Positions 1 to 4,790 of a DNA stretch of 5,708 bases are shown here, piece by piece (position 1 is the stretch's first letter; each line of letters starts with the position of its first letter). The stretch comes from Clostridia bacterium (GTDB taxonomy: Bacteria > Bacillota > Sulfobacillia > SLMV01), in contig SLGS01000155.1 in the NCBI GenBank assembly GCA_007136565.1, positions 1 through 5,708 of the forward strand. Direction: 5' to 3'. The notes under the pieces are model-generated. The model worked only from the letters and a program-made list of their open reading frames with translations, did no database searches and was not told the DNA's origin. The position numbers and the translations under genes are program-made.

Positions 1-1
1 C

Positions 2-166
2 GGCCGGGTCCACTACGTCGACGAGGACGGAATCCTGGTGGGTACCGGTTCCGGGCTGCTGCGTATCCTCCGGCTGAAACTTGAGGGCAAGAGGGAAGTT
101 GGCGTTGAAGAGTTCGTCCATGGGTATGATATTCGGCGAGGTGAGTCCCTCGGGGGGAGTGAATGA
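2..166 (+). CDS. fmt: Methionyl-tRNA formyltransferase, C-terminal end (5' truncated by window)
   Basis: The last 54 codons of an open frame that enters from the left edge and stops at TGA 164-166. The translation reads GRVHYVDEDGILVGTGSG, then LLRILRLKLEGKREVGVEEF, and ends HGYDIRRGESLGGSE. This matches the C-terminal OB-fold-like domain of Fmt, with its pattern of a short turn, 'GI-V-TG-G-L-I', then 'L-L-GK-----EEF--G---R-G--L'. Fmt is cytoplasmic and transfers a formyl group from 10-formyl-tetrahydrofolate to methionine on initiator tRNA. The C-terminal domain helps hold the tRNA; the catalytic N-terminal domain lies outside the window. In related genomes def (peptide deformylase) and priA lie upstream. 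The next gene begins one base after this stop, so the two are probably co-transcribed. The identification rests on a short tail plus gene context. Confidence 0.85.
   Translation, partial: GRVHYVDEDGILVGTGSGLLRILRLKLEGKREVGVEEFVHGYDIRRGESLGGSE
152..159 (+). promoter_or_regulatory. Ribosome binding site that fixes the GTG start of the DUF116 gene
   Basis: A purine run GGGGGGAG lies 8 bases before GTG 168-170, inside the last codons of fmt. The frame is open upstream to at least position 81, with an ATG at 120, but those codons are only the shadow of fmt. The Shine-Dalgarno position and the one-base gap to the fmt stop favour GTG 168. Confidence 0.65.
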
Positions 167-167
167 T

Positions 168-1001
168 GTGAGCAAGGACCAAACCGTCGGCGGACCCGAC
201 GACATCCGCGTCCTTTCGGATGGTCGTCGCAAACGCATCTTCGTCCAACTCGCCGCCGCAGCGGCGGTCATAATCGCCGGGCTCCTTATGATGGTAGCCT
301 ACCTCCTGGTGACGAGAACCGAAATCGTCAGGAGTGCTCTGGTCTTCATCCTCCAGGCCGGGACCGCCACTTTCCTCGGGATCGCCATCATATCCCTCGG
401 CGCCATCGTGATCCTAATCGCCACGGGTATCCACTCGGGGTATTGGGAGAGGGTAGTGAGGCCCTTCGTCGTCAGACTGATGCTGCCCCTGGCCGTGGTG
501 GTCGGAAGATTCATAGGGATAAGCAGGGATGAAGTGCAGGGGTCCTTCCTGTCGGTCAACAATGCCCTGATAGGCGGGAGGGGGCGCGTACCCCTGGAGT
601 CCTCGGAGATTCTCGTCCTGCTACCCCGATGTCTGCAATGGGCCGATTGCCCCTACAAGGTCAGCCAGGAGGTTCATCAGTGCCGCCGATGCGGTAGATG
701 TGCCATCTCCGACATCGTCGAAGAGACGGACGCGCTGGGGGTTGCCACCTTCGTTTCCACCGGGGGGACGCAGGCCCGCAGATTGGTTAAGGAACGCAGA
801 CCGAAGGTGATCGTGGCGGTGGCCTGTGAACGGGAGCTGACGGAGGGTATCCGGGACGTCGGGAACATCCCGGTGGTAGCCGTCATCAATGACCGCCCCG
901 AGGGCCCCTGTTTCAATACGGACGTCGATGCCGGCTGCGTTACCCTCGCCATCAAGGAACTGATCGCGGAAGGAGTTGAACTCGAGGATGCTTCTGTTTG
1001 A
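168..1001 (+). CDS. DUF116 family membrane protein with cysteine-rich cytoplasmic domain (function unknown)
   Basis: This 277-residue protein belongs to the uncharacterised DUF116 family, judged by 'LLPRCLQ', 'CRRCGRC', 'VIVAVACERELTEGI' and 'RPEGPCFNT' in that order. A charged N-terminus (residues 1-24, including GRRKR at 19-23) precedes two clear hydrophobic segments at about 25-48 and 60-87, and a third, weaker one at about 100-114. The rest is soluble and by the positive-inside rule probably cytoplasmic. It carries eight cysteines: C155, C161, C172, C175, C178, C220, C248 and C257. The spacing C-x5-C-x10-C-x2-C-x2-C plus the two conserved 'VAC' and 'GPC' cysteines suggests a bound metal or iron-sulphur cluster; this is inference, not shown for the family. 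The start is GTG 168, one base after the fmt stop. The 3' end overlaps the metallopeptidase gene by 14 bases, so the two are probably translationally coupled. The family sits next to fmt and yugP in many Clostridia-like genomes. No reaction is known and none is assigned here. Confidence 0.88.
   Translation: MSKDQTVGGPDDIRVLSDGRRKRIFVQLAAAAAVIIAGLLMMVAYLLVTRTEIVRSALVFILQAGTATFLGIAIISLGAIVILIATGIHSGYWERVVRPFVVRLMLPLAVVVGRFIGISRDEVQGSFLSVNNALIGGRGRVPLESSEILVLLPRCLQWADCPYKVSQEVHQCRRCGRCAISDIVEETDALGVATFVSTGGTQARRLVKERRPKVIVAVACERELTEGIRDVGNIPVVAVINDRPEGPCFNTDVDAGCVTLAIKELIAEGVELEDASV
968..975 (+). promoter_or_regulatory. Ribosome binding site for the metallopeptidase gene
   Basis: GGAAGGAG lies within the DUF116 coding end, 12 bases before ATG 988. 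That is longer than ideal. The in-frame TTG at 976-978 directly abuts the site, leaving no room for the ribosome, so ATG 988 is preferred. Starting there gives the N-terminus MLLFDPMYFI, which resembles the start of Bacillus YugP. Confidence 0.5.
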
Positions 1002-1674
1002 CCCAATGTATTTCATCCTGATCCTTCCGGCTTTGCTCCTGGCTTCCTGGGCTCAATCCAAGGTAAAGGGAGCCTTTGCGAAGAACTCCAATATCCGCTC
1101 CTCCCGCAACGTCTCCGGAGCCGAAGTCGCCAGGAACTTGTTGGATCGAGCCGGCCTTCGGGAAGTCGCCGTCGAGCCGCTGAACACCGGGGGGCTGGGA
1201 GACCATTACGACCCGCGCCATAGGACCATCAGGCTGTCCCCGGACGTCTACGGCGGCACGTCCCTCGCGGCGTTGGGCGTAGCGGCGCACGAGGCCGGGC
1301 ACGCCCTGCAGCACGCGGGAGGATACTTTTGGCTCGGGATACGCAATGCCATAATCCCGGTGAGCCAGTTCGGATCCCGGCTGGCCTTTCCGCTCTTTTT
1401 CGTGGGGTTATTGTTCCAAGGGGAAATGCTGATGACCATCGGCATCGCCTTCTTCGCGCTGGCGGTGGGCTTTCAACTCATCACCCTCCCCGTCGAGTAC
1501 AACGCATCCAGCAGAGCCATCGGGTTGCTCGAGTCGGAAGGTTTCGTCACGTCCTCGGAGATCCCCGCAGTGCGAGAGGTCCTCGATGCGGCTGCCCTAA
1601 CCTACCTCGCCGCCGCCCTGATGGCGGTAATGCAGTTGATTTATCTCTTAACACTCAGGGGGAGACGCCGCTGA
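988..1674 (+). CDS. yugP: YugP-type zinc-dependent membrane metallopeptidase
   Basis: A 228-residue integral membrane protein of the Zn_peptidase_2 (YugP) family. Residues 5-20 form an N-terminal membrane segment (MYFILILPALLLAS). The zinc-binding gluzincin motif HEAGH is at 101-105, in VAAHEAGHALQHA: H101 and H105 would ligate zinc and E102 would be the catalytic base. E170 in LPVEYNASSRA is the likely third ligand. Further hydrophobic segments lie at about 133-145, 147-167 and 203-223, so the active site lies close to the membrane surface. Length and architecture match the family (about 225-230 residues), so it looks intact. The physiological substrate is not established; the family is generally treated as a putative membrane protease. 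The C-terminal tail is basic (RGRRR) and its codons double as the ribosome binding region of rsmB. It overlaps the DUF116 gene by 14 bases and rsmB by 4. The start could be ATG 988 or, less likely, TTG 976. Confidence 0.9.
   Translation: MLLFDPMYFILILPALLLASWAQSKVKGAFAKNSNIRSSRNVSGAEVARNLLDRAGLREVAVEPLNTGGLGDHYDPRHRTIRLSPDVYGGTSLAALGVAAHEAGHALQHAGGYFWLGIRNAIIPVSQFGSRLAFPLFFVGLLFQGEMLMTIGIAFFALAVGFQLITLPVEYNASSRAIGLLESEGFVTSSEIPAVREVLDAAALTYLAAALMAVMQLIYLLTLRGRRR
1657..1664 (+). promoter_or_regulatory. Ribosome binding site placing rsmB translation at a CTG codon
   Basis: AGGGGGAG lies 6 bases before CTG 1671-1673. The CTG shares two bases with the yugP stop TGA 1672-1674, forming CTGA, the same geometry as the ATGA at the next junction. 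No in-frame ATG, GTG or TTG occurs between about 1332 and 1760, so this site effectively decides the start. Confidence 0.65.
1671..1674 (+). other. CTGA stop/start overlap (yugP-rsmB)
   Basis: The yugP stop TGA (1672-1674) overlaps the presumed rsmB CTG start (1671-1673). This is the same arrangement as the ATGA overlap at the rsmB-rlmN junction, and it suggests termination-reinitiation coupling. Confidence 0.6.
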
Positions 1675-2975
1675 GCCCTCCAGATCCGCGCAAACTTGCC
1701 CTCGATGTACTCCTGCGCGTAGAGCGCGGAGGATGGGCGACGGAGATACTCCAAAGCAGGTTGGAGCGCGGGGACTTCGATCCCCGTTCCGCCGCCCTGG
1801 CAACGGAACTGACCTCGGGAACCCTGAGATATCGACTACGCCTGGACTACATTATCGCCAAATTCATTCCTCGGACCCTGGATTCCCTCGATCCCGAGGT
1901 TAGGAACGTGCTCCGACTCGGCACCTACCAGATCGGTTTCACCCGCATTCCCGAATACGCAGCCTGCAGCAGCTCGGTGGACCTCATGAAACGAATCGGT
2001 TTGCATCGGGCCGCCGGCTTCGTCAACGGAGTACTGCGCAACATCGCCCGGGGGATGGATTCCGTAGAATACCCGGACCCGGACCGGGATCCCGTATCCT
2101 GGATATCCGTCACGGAGAGCCATCCGGCCTGGATGGTACGCTGGTCCATGAAACGCCTCGGCTTCGAGGAAACCTTGGCGTGGTGTCGCGCCAACAACCA
2201 GCGGCCGGAACCCACGTTGCGGGTGAATCGGTTGATCGCTGAGCCATCGGATTTCGACCCCGGGGATTTCACCCCCTGTCGCTACGCACCCGACGGATTG
2301 ATCTATCGCGGCGGCGGTAACCCGGCCGACCGGGAAGAGTATCGCATGGGCCATTACACAATCCAGTCGGAGGCCTCGCAGCTGGTGACCCTGGCGGGCG
2401 GCGCCGAACCCGGTTGGAAAATGATGGATGGATGTGCCGGTAGGGGAGGTAAGGCGACCTATCTTGCGGAGCTCTCCGGGGATCGGGGAGAGATCCTGGC
2501 TGTCGATCCCTATGAAGACAAGCTTCGAGCACTCCAGGCCCAATGCAGGAGACTGGGACTGAGATCAATACACACCATCGTGTCCGATCTGCAAGAACTG
2601 GACGCAATCCCGGGATCGCGGGATCTCGTTCTCCTCGATGTGCCCTGCAGCGGACTGGGAACCATCGGGAGAGAGGCGGATGCTCGGTGGCACAAGACTC
2701 CCGAGATGCTATCGGAACTACCGCCGCTCCAGGGACAATTGCTGGATGCGGGCGCCCAGTGGGTCCGTAGCGGTGGTTACCTGGTTTACACGACTTGTTC
2801 CGTCGCCCCCGAGGAAAACGAAAGGGTGGTCGAGAACTTCCTATCGTTATCGGGGGAATTCGCATACGCCGAAACCGCACCTACCTTGCCCGGATGGAGC
2901 CGGGGGCAAATGCACCTATTGCCCCACGTTCACGGGACGGATGGTGCATTCGCAGCCGTCTTGAGGAGGCGATGA
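1671..2975 (+). CDS. rsmB: 16S rRNA (cytosine-967-C5)-methyltransferase RsmB, apparent CTG start
   Basis: A 434-residue protein, the usual RsmB length (about 430-450). Residues 1-140 form the NusB-like RNA-binding domain, with LALDVLLRVERGG (9-21), SGTLRYRLRLDYII (49-62), LRLGTYQIGF (81-90) and AAGFVNGVLRNIAR (114-127). The SAM-dependent methyltransferase domain follows: QSEASQLV (232-239), SAM loop MDGCAGRGGKATYLAEL (252-268), acidic VDP (278-280), motif IV LLDVPCSGLG (321-330) with C326, and motif VI TTCSVAPEENERVV (374-387) with C376. In this family the TCS cysteine attacks the cytosine and the PCS cysteine helps release the product. The enzyme makes m5C967 on 16S rRNA using SAM. Without the CTG start, the first standard codon is TTG 1761, which would cut 30 conserved residues. 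The SAM loop reads CAGRGGK where most RsmB have CAAPGGK. It overlaps both yugP and rlmN by 4 bases. Confidence 0.93.
   Translation: MSPPDPRKLALDVLLRVERGGWATEILQSRLERGDFDPRSAALATELTSGTLRYRLRLDYIIAKFIPRTLDSLDPEVRNVLRLGTYQIGFTRIPEYAACSSSVDLMKRIGLHRAAGFVNGVLRNIARGMDSVEYPDPDRDPVSWISVTESHPAWMVRWSMKRLGFEETLAWCRANNQRPEPTLRVNRLIAEPSDFDPGDFTPCRYAPDGLIYRGGGNPADREEYRMGHYTIQSEASQLVTLAGGAEPGWKMMDGCAGRGGKATYLAELSGDRGEILAVDPYEDKLRALQAQCRRLGLRSIHTIVSDLQELDAIPGSRDLVLLDVPCSGLGTIGREADARWHKTPEMLSELPPLQGQLLDAGAQWVRSGGYLVYTTCSVAPEENERVVENFLSLSGEFAYAETAPTLPGWSRGQMHLLPHVHGTDGAFAAVLRRR
2972..2975 (+). other. ATGA stop/start overlap (rsmB-rlmN)
   Basis: The rlmN ATG (2972-2974) overlaps the rsmB stop TGA (2973-2975), with GAGGAGG just upstream in the last rsmB codons. 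This is a classic translational-coupling junction for two rRNA methyltransferases. Confidence 0.85.
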
Positions 2976-4021
2976 ACTTGGATAAGAAGCCCCTCCTCGG
3001 TTTGAGCATCGAGGAGTTAGAGGACCTGATGCGAAGCCGTGGAATGGCCGGCTTCCGCGGTCGACAGCTGGCCCGGTGGATCTACCTTCGCCGTGTCGAA
3101 GACTTCTCGAGCATGACCGATTTGCCGACGAAACTTCGGGATGAACTGCCAGAAGATCATTCCGTAACCGGCGTCCGTAGGCTGGGGACCTGGGTGGGTT
3201 CGGGAGGAGCCGCGACGAAACACCTGGTGGGACTCTCCGACGGTGCCGCCGTCGAGGCCGTCGTCATGAGGTACAGCTACGGATCTAGCATTTGCCTTTC
3301 GACCCAGGTGGGCTGCGCCTACGCATGTCCCTTCTGCGCCTCGGGGGCCGAGGGCCTGGTCCGCGATCTAACCGTCGAGGAGATCCTCGGCCAGTGGTTC
3401 ATCGCGCAACGCCATCTCGACGAACGAAATGAACGGATTTCCCGGCTCGTCTACATGGGCAGCGGGGAACCCCTTGCCAATTACGATGCGGTGTTGAGAT
3501 CCATGCGGTTATTCCACTCGGAAGAGGGGCCCGGGATCGGTTATCGGCGAATGACCCTTTCGACGGTCGGCGTGGTTCCCGGGATCGAGAAGCTGTCGGC
3601 GGAGGGTATACCGATAACCCTGGCCGTATCCTTGCACGCACCCAACGACTACCTTCGGGATCGATTGGTGCCCGCTAACCGCAGTTATCCCCTGGGGGAA
3701 GTGTTGGATGCGGCATCGAAATATGCGGCGGACACCGGGCGAAGGCTCACCTTTGAGTATGCTATGATAAAGGGCGTCAACGATCACCCGGACCTGGCGA
3801 GGGAACTCGCCATCCTATTGGCGGATATACCCTGTCATGTCAATCTCATACCTTTCAACGCCGTCGACGGTTGCGAGTGGATACCGTCCGACCCCGAAAG
3901 GATCGAGGAATTCGAAGCAATTCTCGGGCGAATGGGAATAGGGGCCACGGTGCGTCGCCCCCTCGGACACGATATCGAGGGCGCCTGTGGACAGTTGAAG
4001 AGGCGACACGGGGAGGTTTGA
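2972..4021 (+). CDS. rlmN: Dual-specificity radical-SAM RNA methyltransferase RlmN (23S A2503 / tRNA A37)
   Basis: A 349-residue radical-SAM enzyme close to the family length (about 345-385). The N-terminal accessory domain (about 5-70) includes FRGRQLARWIY (28-38). The core has ICLSTQVGCAYACPFCASG (107-125), whose C-x3-C-x2-C cysteines C115, C119 and C122 hold the 4Fe-4S cluster. It is followed by LVRDLTVEEI (129-138), MGSGEPLANYD (162-172), TLSTVGVVPGI (195-205), AVSLHAPND (218-226) and LIPFNAV (292-298). C339 in GHDIEGACGQL is the C-terminal cysteine that becomes methylated and takes part in the unusual two-SAM mechanism yielding 2-methyladenosine. The GEP motif and ACGQL ending favour RlmN over Cfr, which would instead methylate C8 of A2503. 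ATG 2972 is preceded by a strong GAGGAGG (2963-2969) and forms ATGA with the rsmB stop. The MGS and STVG variants of the usual MGM and STSG are unusual but spare the cluster ligands. Confidence 0.94.
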   Translation: MNLDKKPLLGLSIEELEDLMRSRGMAGFRGRQLARWIYLRRVEDFSSMTDLPTKLRDELPEDHSVTGVRRLGTWVGSGGAATKHLVGLSDGAAVEAVVMRYSYGSSICLSTQVGCAYACPFCASGAEGLVRDLTVEEILGQWFIAQRHLDERNERISRLVYMGSGEPLANYDAVLRSMRLFHSEEGPGIGYRRMTLSTVGVVPGIEKLSAEGIPITLAVSLHAPNDYLRDRLVPANRSYPLGEVLDAASKYAADTGRRLTFEYAMIKGVNDHPDLARELAILLADIPCHVNLIPFNAVDGCEWIPSDPERIEEFEAILGRMGIGATVRRPLGHDIEGACGQLKRRHGEV

Positions 4022-4022
4022 C

Positions 4023-4790
4023 ATGGAGCCCGAAACGGGTTTTCTCGGGGCGTGGAGCGCCACTTGCTCCGCGGAATCGAGGGATGTAAACGAGGATGCA
4101 TACGTTCTTCGCGCCCTCGGCGGCGATGGTAAGACCATGCTCGCGGCCGTGGCCGACGGAATGGGCGGCCATTTGGCCGGGGAGGTAGCCAGCCGCCTGG
4201 CGCTACACACCCTCTCGCGGAAGCTGGATGGAGCCGAGGACTTCGGGTCCGAAACCGACATGGGCCATATCCTCCAGGACGCGGTGGCCAAGGCCAACGA
4301 AGAGGTATTGAGAGCGGCGAGAAGCCGGGGAGAGTGGAAGGGCATGGGCACTACACTCACCGCGGCCCTGGTTGCCGATCACGCCTTTGCGATATGCCAC
4401 GTGGGGGACAGCAGGGCCTACTGGTATTCACGCCATTTTTCCGACCTCGTGATACTGACCCGGGATCATAGCCTCTCCGCCGAAGCGTCGGGCGACCCTT
4501 CGTCTACGTCGGGCGGGGTTCTGACCCGGGCTCTGGGTGTCACCGAGTCCCTCAACATCGATTCATCGCACGGTCTCGCCAAGACGGGGGATCGATTGCT
4601 GCTTTGTACCGACGGGGTCACGCGAAGTCTCGATCGAAACGATATCCACGAGGTGATGGCGGGGGACGACCCGCGGATGATTCCCGAATCCCTCGTCGGA
4701 TTGGCGAAGGCCCGCGGGTCCAGGGATGATGCGACGGCAGTGCTTTTGGCCTGGATGGACATCGGGGAGGAGAAAGATCTTGATCGGTAG
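4023..4790 (+). CDS. prpC: PP2C-family serine/threonine protein phosphatase (PrpC/Stp type)
   Basis: A 255-residue cytoplasmic PPM/PP2C phosphatase, single domain with no membrane segment. Motifs in order: SRDVNEDAYV (19-28) with metal-binding D25, AVADGMGGH (42-50) with D45 and G46, GMGTTLTAAL (107-116), CHVGDSRAYW (125-134) with D129, LTRDHSL (145-151), LTRALG (167-172), LLLCTDGVT (192-200) with D197, and SRDDATAVLL (233-242) with D235. These acidic residues bind the Mn2+/Mg2+ ions that activate the nucleophilic water. The enzyme should dephosphorylate Ser/Thr residues on the kinase encoded next and on its targets. The flap region between DHSL and LTRALG has only about 15 residues, against about 23 in Bacillus PrpC. 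ATG 4023 starts one base after the rlmN stop, with GGGGAGG at 4010-4016 six bases before it. Confidence 0.93.
   Translation: MEPETGFLGAWSATCSAESRDVNEDAYVLRALGGDGKTMLAAVADGMGGHLAGEVASRLALHTLSRKLDGAEDFGSETDMGHILQDAVAKANEEVLRAARSRGEWKGMGTTLTAALVADHAFAICHVGDSRAYWYSRHFSDLVILTRDHSLSAEASGDPSSTSGGVLTRALGVTESLNIDSSHGLAKTGDRLLLCTDGVTRSLDRNDIHEVMAGDDPRMIPESLVGLAKARGSRDDATAVLLAWMDIGEEKDLDR
4764..4772 (+). promoter_or_regulatory. Ribosome binding site for the kinase TTG start
   Basis: GGGGAGGAG lies inside the end of prpC, 7 bases before TTG 4780. No in-frame ATG or GTG occurs just upstream. The first downstream ATG falls inside the glycine-rich loop at residue 21, so TTG 4780 is the only sensible start. 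Confidence 0.7.

Noticed and set aside
81..167. Extension of the DUF116 frame upstream of GTG 168, including ATG 120
   Set aside because: It overlaps the real fmt coding end, has no better ribosome binding site and adds no hydrophobic or conserved sequence.
1329..1670. Upstream extension of the rsmB frame to position 1329 (114 extra codons)
   Set aside because: It lies wholly inside yugP in another frame, its translation is Arg/Pro-rich and resembles no RsmB N-terminus, and it would make the protein about 110 residues too long.
2070..2098. Short direct repeat of CCCGGACC-like units with a GGGATCCC palindrome
   Set aside because: It encodes an Asp/Pro-rich loop (PDPDRDP) in RsmB; too short and imperfect to be a functional repeat.
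1836..2543. Minus-strand open frame of 235 codons opposite rsmB
   Set aside because: It is a shadow frame typical of GC-rich DNA, with low-complexity composition, no recognisable domain and an intact conserved gene on the other strand.
2605..2630. GC-rich inverted repeat around ATCCCGGGATCGCGGGAT
   Set aside because: It lies within conserved rsmB coding sequence, has no following T-run and fits chance palindromes in GC-rich DNA; not a terminator.
2269..2880. Minus-strand open frame of 203 codons opposite the RsmB methyltransferase domain
   Set aside because: Very rich in Arg and Pro, with no motif; it arises from the codon pattern of rsmB.
2795..2971. Extension of the rlmN frame upstream of ATG 2972
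   Set aside because: It is the out-of-frame shadow of the rsmB C-terminus, and ATG 2972 has a strong binding site and ATGA overlap.
3400..3700. Possibility that the radical-SAM protein is Cfr, an antibiotic-resistance methyltransferase
   Set aside because: The GEP motif, the ACGQL ending and the housekeeping operon context fit RlmN, and nothing suggests a mobile element.
3815..4360. Minus-strand open frame of 181 codons across the rlmN-prpC junction
   Set aside because: Spans two well-supported plus-strand genes, Ser/Ala/Pro-rich, with no domain or binding site that I can support.
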